The notes below the pieces were generated by a model, which made no database searches, was not told where the DNA came from, and saw nothing but the letters and a program-made list of their open reading frames with translations. A DNA stretch of 64,000 nucleotides from Pelodera strongyloides (Eukaryota; Nematoda; Chromadorea; Rhabditida; Rhabditidae), in assembly GCA_036852015.1 (NCBI GenBank), contig JAANDG010000173.1, positions 124,001 to 188,000 of the forward strand. Reading direction: 5' to 3'. Made by a program: the position numbers and the translations under genes. This document shows, piece by piece, positions 43,701 to 55,100 of the stretch; position 1 is the stretch's first letter, and each line of letters starts with the position of its first letter.

Positions 43701-46700
43701 ATGCATTAAAAAATCTGTATTGTAAAGAATAAAAAAGTTCAACTTACTGTGAATACCTGCCGCGCTCCACTTTTAGTCAAAAAGAAAAAGAAAAAGAAAA
43801 AAGTGTTTATTACTGATTACTGAAGTACACGTAGTGGGATTGGGTTTATTATTGTACACATAACATAAGCAAGAAAGTTATTAACGAAACAATGAATCTC
43901 TCTCTGACATTATGTACAAATATTTGGTAAAGCTTAATTTAGACTCAGGGTCAGGGCCAGGTTCAAGGTCATGGGAAATGTATAGTTGTTTAGCGTACGT
44001 AGATAGAAAAAGTCCCTGCAATTTTCAGCAGGACATTTTCATTGCAATAAAGAAGCTGTAATCAAATTGTTTAGTTTGTCTATTGTAAATGAAAAAGCAC
44101 GCATAAAAGTCTTCATTCCCCCATGGACCTGAACCTCTATATCTGTAATAAAAAGGAAGATATAGCAATGAACTCATAAAACAAATATATATATCTAACC
44201 ATAAACAAAATTATTGAGCAAATTTGCAGACCTGAATGCGATGTCTTAATTGGAATTGAGCATAATAGCGTAATACACTAGCAAATATTGTTTAACCAGG
44301 GTAAGTAATTTAAAGCGAAGTACCGGCCGGTTTTTGCAACGCATGGTGGACAACTTAATTCTTTCGTATTTATGCTTATTTACGCGAATTTAGCTCGATT
44401 TTTTATTCAAATTTATGTTTATTTGCATAAGCTGCATAAGAATGCTGGTGTACTCGATGTGTTTCAAAAAGCGGCCGGTATTTCGCTTTAATGAGAATCT
44501 ACATCTACTATTCTTCAACCGAGCTCAAAAGTATTGTGTGTATACATTACACCGTGTTATTCTACAGTAAATCACTGTCCTCTAATGGTAAAGGCGGAAG
44601 CAATTGAACCCTATTTCTAGGCAAATTTCTCCTGATAATTACTCTTCGCAGTGGTTGCACTCCAATTTTAACAGGGCTCGTATGGATTCGCAACCGTTTT
44701 GATGCGTGTACTCGGGCAGGCTCCGCAGAATTGGAACCATGCCAAGCTTTATCCACCCGGGTCTCGACGCGATCCCCGGTACTGTACACTGGATTATTCC
44801 ATTGTTCGATTTCATTAATAGCTTGGACAGTTGTCGAAAAAGCCTCCTCCGGAATATCATGTCCGCTTTCCTCTATTTTCTGAATATCGTCGCGCCACTT
44901 GGCTCGTTGCCATGGGCTGGGAGTGGGTGGTGTTAAACGTGACGCGACACTTTTCGCAGCAATACCCTTTGATTTGCAATCGGGTACGGTAGCCGATCCA
45001 CCAGATGAGCACTCGACATCGCTGAAAGCGGGAAGCGGTAATACGGAAAGTACATTTGAAACCATACACGAAACATTAGTGGCGAAAGCGACAAGCGGGG
45101 TGTTAGTTTCGCACACGTTGACTACAGAAAATAAAGCCTTACAGTAAGTTGTAGTTTGTAGTTTGTGCTTACTGTAGTTCTGAAATATATGTACTCACCC
45201 AGTCGGTGTTGGTATGTTCTCGTTGGATCGATGTCGATGACGGCCACTTTCTTTAGGGAGCGGGGGAAGTGGACCTTCCGATCCAAGAGGTGGTTCAGGC
45301 TGCCGGTTCTGAAAACGCATAGCTTCTTCACCTTTCCGTCATTGGTGCAGGCTCGTACGAGCTTACAGTACACACGAACTAAACTGGTGCGCAGAAAGTA
45401 CATGAGGACAATATGATGCAGACTGGGAGCCGAACTGAGAAAAATACATGGAAGATACGGGAAAAGTTTTTTTTTTCATCAGCGCGGCTCATGAGCCAGA
45501 TTCCACTGTATGGTCCTTTATAAGCGCCAAACTGTCTACCTCGAAAGGAATCATATTATTGGCTGGAATGACCACAGCCTCGATGTCATTTCCTGATTCC
45601 TCGTCAAAGTCGGAGATGAAGGCCAGTGATTCTGGAGGTCGGATGATACGAGGATCCGGGGTGGTACGGATACGAGGCACCTAGAATTACAATAGGACCC
45701 TTCATTGGTATAAAAGAAACATCCAGGATAAAAAGGTTGAACACACACACACGCCTGATCACATTCAGGAGGCCTAACTTCCCACTATGTGCCACATATA
45801 AACTATAAACTACCCATATTTAGTATTTTGTCAGCATCCATCAACCTCTGCAAAAAAAAAAAAAAAATGTGGCTAACCCAGTCTCCGGAGAAAACATTCA
45901 CGTAGAACAGTGCTCAGTGGAACACAGATGTCTTCACAAATAATTTATGTACCTAGCTTTTCATTTCGCTGATTTGTCTGCTTTTATTGTTATTATTACA
46001 ATGACTTGCCGATAGACTGTGAATCTCAGGCAATCGATATACGTTATTCTAACAAACCAACCCTAGAAACGGTACGTGGAGGCCCTGAATTGTTCACTTC
46101 CACATTTGTGAGGCTTGAAGGAATGGGTGGCATCAGTGGAGGAGTCATATTGTCTGGTTGTGCAGCTTCTTGTGCTGCCGGTGCAACAAATGAAGCTGCA
46201 GTTGTTGTTCTCAACACAGGGAAGGGCTGTGTAGGAGGGATTGGTCCCTAAAACAATTCGATTCCATTAAAATAGTTTCAAAGAGATCGAATAAGAAAAG
46301 GAGATCGAGACAAGGAGAGAGGGAGAGAGGGAGAGAGAAAGAGAGAAATGCTCACCTCAGTGACGCTTGTCAATACTTCTGGTTGAAAGGGTATCAACGT
46401 GGGGAATTGCCCATTTGGTTGAGCCGTTGAAGGAGTTACACTCTCGCCTTCAAGTAAAAATGAATATTACTATAGTGTACTTCTTTAGGCCCTCTGGCAT
46501 TGTTTTTTGAGGTGATTGTTTTGTGTATCATCTTCCATTCAAATAAGAAACTGGGTTCAAAAGTTGGTTGGTCCACAAAAATCTTAAAAACTAGCTGTTC
46601 TTTTTGTATTGTTGGTATTGGCAAAATACAACCTGCGCTGACCTGTATTGATCATTCCAGAAGACTGTTGTGCGTTAGCAGTGAGCGATGGAACGCCGAC

Positions 46701-48168
46701 ACGCATTGCCGATGACGCTGATGTGTCTCCTTCTCGAGCGATAGTTTGCTGCCTTTCATCCGTTTTTAACACTGTAGAAATAAGCGGTATAATAAACAGC
46801 CGGCTTTTGAAATGTATGTTGAATAGCTGCCTTCCCATGCATTATATGCAAATCGGCATGAACAGGAAGAAAAACCAAATACATATTAATGCAGTTGTCC
46901 AAATGCAGTTGTCCAACATAGGTTTCACAATACACGTGCAATACCACTTCAAAGTTTCAAAGTGGTATGAATAAACCAAAAAACCGTTGTGATTTGTCAA
47001 AACATCTTGTCTAAAATATGGTTCAGCGTCGAATTTATGATGAAACTTCGTGTAATTAATGGGCTAATTTAGTTGTTAGCGGGAGCAATTAAAAATTTTC
47101 TTTTACGGTGGCAAAGCAGATTGCCACTAAGAGCATTCACATAGCAATTCATTTATGAGACAAAGAAAAGTGGAACATGATGTGTTAGAACAAAACAAAG
47201 GGAATGGCTACTCCGAAAAAGAGAGATGGAGAGAGGGCGAGACAGAGGGACGGAGAGAGCGACAGCGAGAAAGAGAGAGAGGTGAGAAGGAGAGCGACAG
47301 CGAGAAAGAGAGAGAGGGGTGAGAATGAGAGCGAGAGCGAGAACAATAACTTGATAATGACCACTTAGTCCTCCTCTGCTCACGTTTACAAGAAAGGTTA
47401 GCATCTTTGATGAGTACCTTTCCTACCATGTAGGCATACTTATGTATAATGTAGAGTAAAAGTCGATTGCAACCGCGCTATAGGGGAAAAATAGTAAATA
47501 GTAATAACAAAAACGTTTAACGCAAAACGCCGACTGGTTGTTGAAACACATCGGGCACACCAGCGCTCTTGTGCTCATGAAGCTTATGCTAATGAACAGA
47601 AATTAGAACAAAAAATCGAGCTAAATTCGAGTAAATTAATAAATAGGTAAGAATTCAGTTGTCCACGATGCGTTTCAAAAACCTGCCGGTATTTCGCTTT
47701 AATATTTTTGCGCCAAATAACTTTCGTTATGTGTTAATCCCATGTATTGCCATGTCCACAGCCCTGTAATTTTCTGATTTCACCAGGTTTTGTTCAATTT
47801 TTTTGTTTCTGTCATCATAAATGAACTTAATGGTAAGGTGTATGAACAAACAAACGGTTTAAATGTTAATGGAAAGACGTCGAATTCATTATGAAAGAAA
47901 AACGGTCCCGAGTTCTTGTAGATTATTATCTGAAGAACGAGAAGGAACAATAGGAAATAACCTTGATTTATGTCCGACAAAACACACAGAAGAAAATGAA
48001 AGAAAGTGAGACGGACTTATGTAATGAACAAAGAAATGAATCTGGAAAAAAACAACAACAACATAAACTTTAGGGCAAAATATTTTCAAATACAAAAAGA
48101 AAACACCCACGTGAATTGAAAAATCCGGGTCCACATTCGATATCTGCGCATTTTTCTCGACAAAAATC
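40707..48168 (-). CDS. Pro-rich secreted protein with C-terminal DB module (5' end not found)
   Basis: Exons in phase, 5' to 3': 48111-48168, 47384-47422, 46643-46771, 46356-46447, 46071-46247, 45540-45680, 45199-45308, 43566-43629, 43047-43374, then 42753-42892 or 41684-41787, then 41274-41417, 41001-41122, 40707-40830. The first visible exons are Cys-rich (CREKCADIECGPGFF). A long low-complexity Pro/Gln/Ser/Thr linker follows. The last three exons form a complete DB module: LKCCRDKNLPPGCQALC, CASQGNDNRECC, CEQFCHPGQG, with Cys spacing of that nematode-specific family, ending VRI-stop. A secreted or extracellular-matrix role is inferred; no function is established here. The signal-peptide exon must lie beyond 48168 but was not identified. 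Two phase-compatible alternative exons are present. Confidence 0.75.
41876..42293. mobile_element. Fold-back element, family F, in DB-gene intron
   Basis: TTAAAGGGTCAGGCCCATT ... AATGGGCCTGACCCTTTAA, 418 bp, arms pairing almost end to end (CCATTGCCAGTCATACCCAA and inverse; CACGCCCCTTCGCGC and inverse). No ORF. TTAA ends as in families A and E. Confidence 0.85.
44309..44491. mobile_element. Fold-back element, family A (copy A7), in DB-gene intron
   Basis: TTTAAAGCGAAGTACCGGC ... GCCGGTATTTCGCTTTAA. Its uninterrupted centre (AATGCTGGTGTACTCGAT) shows where G1 entered copy A1. Confidence 0.8.
44562..45121 (-). CDS. Open coding exon inside a DB-gene intron, ends in stop (unresolved)
   Basis: A 186-codon open stretch after a TTTTCTGTAG acceptor at 45122, with normal codon variety (for example SPWQRAKWRDDIQKIEESG and EEAFSTTVQAINEIEQW) and a stop at 44562-44564. 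Its entry phase is 1, so it cannot follow the 45199-45308 exon in the frame used by the DB protein, but it does fit the small exon at 45814-45847. It may be an alternative 3' terminal exon of the DB gene or part of a nested gene. An internal 48-nt stretch (GTGTATGG to CTTTCAG) could be a short intron and keeps the frame either way. No domain recognised. Confidence 0.5.
45814..45847 (-). other. 34-nt candidate cassette exon of the DB gene
   Basis: Preceded by a 15-T run and GCAG, followed by GG|GTAGTT. Reads RLMDADKILNMG in the frame supplied by exon 46071-46247. Because 34 is not a multiple of three, inclusion before 45540-45680 leads to a stop after 25 codons. Reading on from this exon also stops at once (MGSL-stop). 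Confidence 0.45.
47219..47345. repeat. Imperfect (GA)n tract
   Basis: GAGAGCGAGA-type repeats on the plus strand, including two copies of GGAGAGCGACAGCGAGAAAG, about 40 bp downstream (minus strand) of the 39-nt DB-gene exon. Low complexity. Confidence 0.85.
47517..47701. mobile_element. Fold-back element, family A (copy A8), in DB-gene intron
   Basis: TTTAACGCAAAACGCCGAC ... GCCGGTATTTCGCTTTAA. The right arm is close to consensus; the left is diverged. Confidence 0.7.
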
Positions 48169-50136
48169 CTAAAAAAAAATAACATATTTATGAAGAACTT
48201 AGAAAATCATAAATGGCCCTAGTCATAGTGCACAAACTGCCTGTTGTATTTTTTTTTTTTTGCATACGAAAGAGTTGCAGTCACTACAAATTTTTAATTA
48301 ACTGTGATATCAATTGAAAAACTAAATTAAAATTAAGAAAAATTCCAGCAAAATAGCTCAAAAAATGGGATTCGCTTAGCTACTGTAACTGTAACAACCA
48401 ATCACGAGCCAGCTAGCCCCTCCATAGCCAATCAGCGGTGTTTGGGCGTTTCCTACTGTATCCGAGCAAACCCCATGAGCCCATGAGTTATTTTTAGCGA
48501 ATTAGGAAAGGTGTTCATTATTTTGAACGTATTCTTTTCTAATTATTTATGCAATAAACATTCAATAAAAATAAATTTATGTTGAAAGGATTTATGTTTA
48601 TGTACTGATTCTCAATTTTGTCAGTCTTGTCAGTGAACGCACCCTAATCCTGGATGTGCAGCAAAATGAGGGATTTATCCGTTCACAATTTAAAGTTGCC
48701 AAGAAGGGATCCGAACTTGCGACCACTAGCGCAGAAGCTGTCCACAACAGACTGCGCCACCTCATCTAGAACTGAGAATGACAATAACTCGGGTCTGTTT
48801 TTAGAAGGTTTCACGTAGAGCTAAGATTCTCAAAAACAATGAGCTACATCGCTTGTATTTGCATCAGTCCGTGAGACAAGTACAGTAATCATGCGAAATT
48901 TTTCACCATCAAATTGCATTGGACTTGACGTGTATAATTTTGTGTAACAGAATGTTTAAAAAACAAAGATATATAAAATGAAAAGAAAAGAACATAGATC
49001 GAGTATGAGTGTCGTAGACCTATTCATGAACATATAATTGAACTGGCCTCCGACATAAGTCTCGCCTCTTGAGACATATATCTAGAGGAAACCAAGGACT
49101 CGGAAAGGAAAAGCGTTGCGAAAACAGTGAAAGGTGGGAAATTTGCTATGGTCTATTTCATCCGTGTTTGTATTATACCATGTTGCTAACCGACGTCGAT
49201 ACCAATAAATTATATTTTTTCACTTCATATAAGTGGTGCACATTCACATCATGTGGTGTTATTGAATAAATATAATAAATAAAAAGTTGGTAAATAGTAC
49301 AAATAAAGATAATAAGTGAGAACGCAGCGCACCGGAAAAAAACCCAGACTTTTGTTGGCGCGGTGTAGGCGTAGGCGCAGAAATTATTTTTTAGTGTGAG
49401 GTCCTTAGCAGAAGCTTAATTTTTAGGGTTTGAGTTTACGAAGTGATCTGTTTCCGAAAAAAAATGCTGTTTCCGAAAGGGATGCGTTCTAAGGATAGCC
49501 TCTACTAAAGTATAGGAACACTACGTTATTGTATGAGTGCATATTCAACTATAGTATGGGAAGGAGAATAACGGAAATTGAGGACAATAATTTCTACGAA
49601 ATGTAATTCTTTTGAATAAGAAAGAAAGAAAATAGCTAGACTCCGCCCATGATTGGTCAACCTCTTGGGGGTCACACAGGGGAACAGTACCACTAAACTA
49701 AAGACAATGGAACAATTACAGTAGGTGAAAGCAGGAGAGATGGAGATGAGAGAGAGATAGAGAGAGGATACAGAGAGAGAGAGAGAGAGAGAGGTGATTC
49801 AACACGTATTTTGCTGGCGTGCGAAATGCCATTGTTTTCCAAATGGCCACTTTACCGCCGAGTCATAGTCATAGTATAGTGTCATCGTTACCTCTGACAA
49901 AGGTTATGAGCGGACAGGGGGAAATTATCATGCCCCGGTGAAATATTGCACAACCCAAGCAATTGTCACATGTGGTCATGTGATCAAGAAAACACTGATG
50001 ATTTACAGTACATGGCATAAATCCGTGCAAGCCGAAGGTTATGTATTATGTATTCATTTATTAGTGTTATCTCACTGTTTCTCCTACGATACACCTTTTC
50101 GAAGAGTCGAATAAGTGTCTAATATACACTGAAACA
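48169..50136. other. Region expected to hold the 5' exon of the DB gene; none identified
   Basis: AT-rich. I could not find an ATG-signal-peptide exon on the minus strand ending in phase 0 that would join 48111-48168. Contains a tRNA-like element and a (GA)n tract at 49735-49792. No other exon seen. Confidence 0.5.
48704..48766 (-). ncRNA. tRNA-like element (possible tRNA pseudogene or SINE head)
   Basis: Minus strand has an A-box-like GTGGCGCAGTCTGTTGTGG followed 30 bases later by a B-box-like AGTTCGGATCC, with a possible D stem (GCGC). No proper acceptor stem is formed, so not a working tRNA. Confidence 0.4.
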
Positions 50137-50881
50137 TTAATGTAACATCGACGAAGACTCTTTGAGCATCACTATAAAGGTTTCGCTTTTTTTTTCGGTT
50201 AAAGTGAATTCCAAAACGGAGTTAAAATTCTCAAACCACTGTTGGGGTTGATAGCGCAACATATGACGGCAAATAAGACGAATATGGACTGTACTATATA
50301 GACCGACGTTCTGAGTCAAATGTCGAGTACTCTGTATTTTACTTCTTCGCAGACGTAACTAAAGGGTAACAAAAGGGTTTATAACGCAGAACACGACGTA
50401 TTACTCAACAAATCAAGGGCGACTTTTGCTCGTTCTGTCTCGTGAGTCAACATGCAAATTGGAGGCATGCCAACTTTTATCTATAAGGGGAGATGCTTGT
50501 TTTTGGAAATTATAGAATAATGATAATATCCTCACAATTTTTTGAGGGGAATATACGGTTGCTATGTTTTCCAAACCGCCGCGCCCCGTTTCGGAGATTC
50601 GAGTCTATTAGTAGTAGATATTTACGATACACTCTATGTTTAAAGCTGATAATGAGTGTTATTTGAAAGAGTATTATTGATTTGGCAAGCAACAATTGTT
50701 GGGAAACACCTTTCCTTCCCTATCACTTTCGCGTGAAAACAAAGAAGTGAAAAGTGACCATTGCAAGAAAAGAACAAAGAAAGGAAGGCCTGCAATTGCC
50801 ATAATTGCAAATATTCCGCTAATTGCAATAGTGACTATGAACTTTTCTGGATATAAATCAAATATTATCACAGGGTTTGAA
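50137..50881 (-). CDS. 3' exons of an unrecognised membrane protein
   Basis: Three exons in phase: 50710-50881, 50536-50604, 50137-50310, giving 137 residues ending SSSMLH-stop. The first has one strong hydrophobic segment (FIVTIAIAEYL is not the frame used; the chosen frame reads from PVIIFDLYPEKFIV through FLQWSLFTSLF). The next two are polar (TRISETGRGGLENIA; RYQPQQWFENFNSVLEFTLT). The first exon needs two bases from an upstream exon, which I did not find. The splice sites are good (TCTAG/GTGTTT, AATAG/GTGAGG, ACTCAG). A single-pass membrane protein with a cytosolic tail is possible. No family recognised, and the reading frame of the first exon should be treated as tentative. Confidence 0.35.
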
Positions 50882-53143
50882 CTAGATACAGTAGAATAGA
50901 TGCTGAGATCTACTGTGGTGGATATTGCGATTTGCATATCTTCTTATTATATAAAAGAGTAACTGTAGCCTAATTTGCATACCGATGTGCGTTACGGAAA
51001 TGCAAATTTTTGTGTTCGGGTATAAAAAGAGCGTCGCAGCTCAATATCGAAGTATGCATATGCAGTTGTTTCCTATTTACGTTTGAAACTTTGTATATAA
51101 GTATGCCCATGCTAAGCCAATCATATTTCCATGTAAGTCGCCTCAGGCGGCGTGAGCCGACTGGTCGATTAATATTTGTTGGCGATCCCTCGATTAAACG
51201 ATAGGTGAGTATCTGGAAAATTAGTGACAATTTGTCTAACAATACGTTATGGACACCATGTGACTATGACTATGAACATGTAGCAAGTGCGGGTTTCTAT
51301 TTACTTTTTTTCTGAATAATCTTTTTGCTATACATTATTGTTGGAAATATATGAAAATTTTAATAAAATGAGCGAAATGTGGCTATTACATCATATAGTA
51401 CAACCCGTGTGACTCCTCACTTTATGCCTTTGAATGACTAAATGTCGGTGGAGAATCCTGTTTCTTCCCATTTTACCACCTGGAACCATGTCATGTCAGT
51501 CAGTGTCAAAAAGTGACAATTTCCGATGGTCATATGAATCTTTGACAATGAACAATAGGGATGATGTCATGCAAAAAGTATTGCTACTTGGATTTCGATA
51601 AAGTTGTCACACATAAGGTTTTTTTCCTATTCGGTTCGCTTCTTCTCACTTATGTTGAGCTTAGAAACTTGGCCGGTGCGCGGCCTATTCTGGGTGTGGA
51701 AACATCGACATTTACGAAAGTAAAAGCAATTTTTATTGAAGTTCTTATGTTGAGATTAGTGTAAGCGCGGAAAACAAAAATTATCAAAAAGGTGAAAAGT
51801 TGAAGCTAGGCGATCATACAGCATAACGATATGTATGCAAACGAGGGTCCGGTTTGCAATGGCGGGAACGGAACGACTATGTGGCAAGCAGATACACATA
51901 ATCGTTGCCAGTTTGTTGCTTTAAAAAAACACTTTAACTTATGCGAATGTCGATTGATGTGCTATACGAAACATGAAGTAAATAAAATGTTTGTAGTAGC
52001 GACATTGTATGTATGCGGCTCATATCGCAATCAAACGGAAAAGAGTATCCAGTGAACTTTGAAAATGTGCCAGAGGAAAAGGTTCACAGCAGTTGCGCCG
52101 TAGGTTCGCCAACTGGACTTGGACACAATTCGATGCTCGCGCTCATTTCGCGCACCCTTCCATAGGCACGTGGGGTCGACGTCGCCCAACACTGACGGAA
52201 CCTCCTTTCACGGTTTCGTGTGGATCAAATCCCATCGGCCACCAAACCTTTGGACCCCGATACACCTTACACACTCTTTATCATTTATCACCGGATTACT
52301 CAGAATGTTTCTATCAAGTACAGCTACATTAGTAACTGGGAAATCGTGTATATTATTCATCGTAGGGAGAGCCCTGGTCCTAGACCGGGCCTGTGGGCCA
52401 CACCGCCTCCGAGAGGACTGGCAGTGTTAGGTGTATGATCAGATTCAAATGTTTACTTCACAAAACGTTGATTTTTTTTTGGAACTGCCATTTCCATTTC
52501 GTTTATGCATACGTTGTGAATTGCTGTGTGTCAGGGTTCCTGGGTGGCTCAGATTTTGATTTTGATTTTCTATGTACAAAATATTTCTCCAATCACCCCG
52601 CTGTCTCTTTGAGCAACGAAGAATAAAAAAGAGAAAGTGGATTTCATATATTGTTTCAAATAGATGCTAATTAATAACTAGACATACAGCACCGTTCAGA
52701 TTACCACTAGATCAACGCAAAATTGATACTTTTTGCTGTCTCACGATGTGCGCACAGAATGTTTGTTGACTCACTTTCAGAAAACGCGCTTTGCGCACAT
52801 ACACAAAAAGGCATGCACAGTGCGGAAAATTCTAGGTAAAAAAAGCAGATTTTTGTGTGTTTTTTTTTGCAAATTACAAGTAAGTAATTTAGTTTTTTGG
52901 CCTTTTCTATTTCTCAGTGTATGTTTTCTTGGCAGTTACCACCCGTACGCTTGACTTGGATCATTTATGTTTGCGCAGTTATATGTCTGTCATTTTTAAC
53001 CGATGCGATTCTGACGCAATATCCCATGGTCCTCTCATTTTTCTATTTTGCATATTTTCGATGAGTCCCTTTTTCTGTTGTTGAAAACAACTCTTTCTTA
53101 TTCTAACTCTATTCCAGGGTACAACTCGATAGACGTCGGGGAC
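50882..53143. other. Region of unresolved coding content before tim-17
   Basis: 51840-52440 has raised GC and long open frames on the plus strand; elsewhere AT-rich. One copy of the TCGCCTCAGGCGGCG repeat lies at 51138-51165. The tim-17 promoter should be in the last kilobase. An acceptor TATTCCAG ends at 53117 in front of the tim-17 start. Confidence 0.45.
51986..52332 (+). CDS. Putative small spliced gene or decayed coding fragment
   Basis: A plus-strand open stretch reads through GKEYPVNFENVPEEK and SSCAVG, then meets TAG and later TGA in the same frame before opening again for DQIPSATKPLDPDTPY to a stop at 52436-52438. A 56-nt GT-AG intron (about 52112-52165, GTTCGCC to CATAG) would bypass the TAG and continue as GTWGRRRPTLTEPPFTVSCG to a stop at 52330-52332. 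No start exon and no family recognised. Either a small gene or a pseudogene. Confidence 0.3.
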
Positions 53144-55100
53144 ATGGAGGAGTACACTAGGGAGCCTTGGTTTGTGTACATCTGTTCTGTTCGGAATTTC
53201 CAACCGTGACTATAGTAGTATTCAGAGCGTCTGCCCAGTTTCCCTTGGCTGTTTTTCCTGTATCCTGACTGTGTTCGAGAGCGGACCTTTATTGTTCCTC
53301 AGTTCCTTCTTTTCAGCCCGTACCGAATTGGTGATGATATTGGTTCTGCTTTTGCCATGGGTCTCGTTGGTGGATCTATCTTCAGAGCATTTGGTGGATT
53401 CAAACACTCCGCTAAGGGACAGAAAATGGTATAACCTAGCCAAACTATACTAGTTTTATTCATCATTGTGACCTTATCCTTCAAGACGTTTTCCTTCATC
53501 TTTCCATTATAGATCGGCATGATGCGCGAAGTTCGAATGAAAGGCCCACTGACTGGTACCCAGTTTGCTGCCTGGGGTGGCATGTTCAGTACTATTGATT
53601 GCTGTTTGGTAGCCGTCAGAAAGAAGGTACCCGTTTTATTGTGCGTGTTTATAAATACTTTATTCACACATAAAACATGCAAAGTGCTCGGAAGAGCAGG
53701 AAGACGAAAAGGTAGGGTTTTATACCCGAAGACAAACAGTAAGAAACAAAACACGAACAATGAGAGAATGTGAGATAATATTATGAGATCAAGCACCAAT
53801 GTGAAGATCTGCCTGGTCACTCAACTCAACGAGATCTAGCGCGTCAATTTTCGACTTGAACGATTCTATCGTTGAGCTGCGGATAGTCGCTTCGTCAAGG
53901 AGATTCCAAATTCTAGTGACTCGATGTTTAAAAAAAGATTGGGTTTGTAACGTAGAAACCCTTTCCTGTCGTATATATAAAGAGTTACCATCTGTCCTCT
54001 GTCTACCACCTAAAATGAACATACTATCGAGCACTCGGTGTTTATGCAACCCAAAACCTCGGACAATCTTAAAACATTCAACGAGATCTTACACAATTCT
54101 CCTGTGTTGTAGAGATTTTAGACTGAACACTGTTAACCGTTCCTCTTTAGTGAAGTTATGATACATTTCATAATCGATTTTATTGAGTGCAATTTTAGTG
54201 AAACGATTTTGCACTCAATAAAATGTTTGGTTATCCGTCGAACAAAAAAGCAAAAGGGCTGAGTTATTTGGAAAATCTTTTGATGCTATACATGCTGTGA
54301 ACGCGAAATCCGCGTTTTTTTTCGGTGAGACCGCTCATTTCCTTAGTCGGTAGTGTAATTATTGTAGTTGTTACCATCCACTCTGTATTGCTAAGTGTAT
54401 TGTTTTTCAGGAGGATCCCATCAATTCTATTGTTTCTGGAGGTTTAACAGGAGCCTTTTTAGCTGTCCGCTCGGGACCTCGCGTCATGGCCGGATCTGCT
54501 CTCCTAGGAGCTGTCATTCTTGGTATCATTTTATGCATATCATAACACAACTACACAACATAGCGTAAGACGCATATGAAATATAGTTTAGCGTTTCAGT
54601 TTCAGCCGCTAATTTGTGATGTATCTATGTTCCTTTTTCCCTGCTGGTCTTTGAAAGCAATAAATAAAAATGCCATTCTCTCCCATGATAAAACAAATAA
54701 TAATAATTTGGTTTCAGCAATGATCGAGGGTGTGGGTCTGGTGACTGCCAGATGGATGGGATCTATGATGGACCCGACCGCCCCACCACCAGAAGTTCTC
54801 GAAGATCCGAGAAATCTGCCTCCACCTAAGGTTTGTATTATTCTACACACATTACGTTTTAATTTTTTTGAGCTTTATAGTACCCAAATAAGTAACACAT
54901 ACATTTTTACATTACTTGAAGTTTAGCACACTCTTTAATGTTATGCTGAGCCAATACAACAATGTTATCTTAGCGTAGCACTGTTTCTAAGCACCGTCAT
55001 TTTTTTCAATTTTGTCACAATGCAGATGTCTGAGCCTGGAGTTCAGCCAGGTGAAGCTGCCCCTTTTGGCCTTCCGGGACTCAACCTTAACTCTTCTTAA
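53144..55100 (+). CDS. tim-17: Mitochondrial inner-membrane import channel subunit TIM17
   Basis: Core subunit of the TIM23 translocase that imports presequence proteins. Six exons: 53144-53169, 53317-53428, 53513-53626, 54411-54522, 54718-54830, 55026-55100; 183 residues. MEEYTREPCPYRIGDDIGSA matches the family start; GLVGGSIFRAFGGFKHS and FAAWGGMFSTIDCCLVAVRK carry the Gly-rich transmembrane signature; SGGLTGAFLAVRSGPRVM and MIEGVGLVTARW give helices 3 and 4. The C-terminal tail is Pro-rich (LPPPK, LPGLNLNSS). It was likely trans-spliced (TATTCCAG before the start). A retrotransposon remnant occupies intron 3. It is immediately upstream of hoe-1, the same pair order as in C. elegans from memory. 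Confidence 0.95.
53789..54165 (-). pseudogene. 5'-truncated non-LTR retrotransposon ORF2 remnant in tim-17 intron 3
   Basis: Antisense open frame with the C-terminal motif of reverse-transcriptase ORFs (FFKHRVTRIWNLL followed by SFKSKIDAL) and upstream LQHRRIV / DLVECFKI, as in LINE 3' ends. A TAA at 54089-54091 interrupts the frame. No RT catalytic core remains. Confidence 0.75.

Noticed and set aside
43750..43775. Micro-exon candidate WSAAGIHS
   Set aside because: Its phase does not fit between 45199-45308 and 43566-43629, and the acceptor is AAAAG.
45199..45308. Second open frame of this exon (TGSLNHLLDRK...)
   Set aside because: The other frame joins in phase with exons on both sides of the DB gene; this one has no in-phase upstream partner.
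47153..47429. Arg/Ser-rich minus-strand ORFs
   Set aside because: Mostly (GA)n repeat; only the 39-nt segment 47384-47422 fits as an exon.
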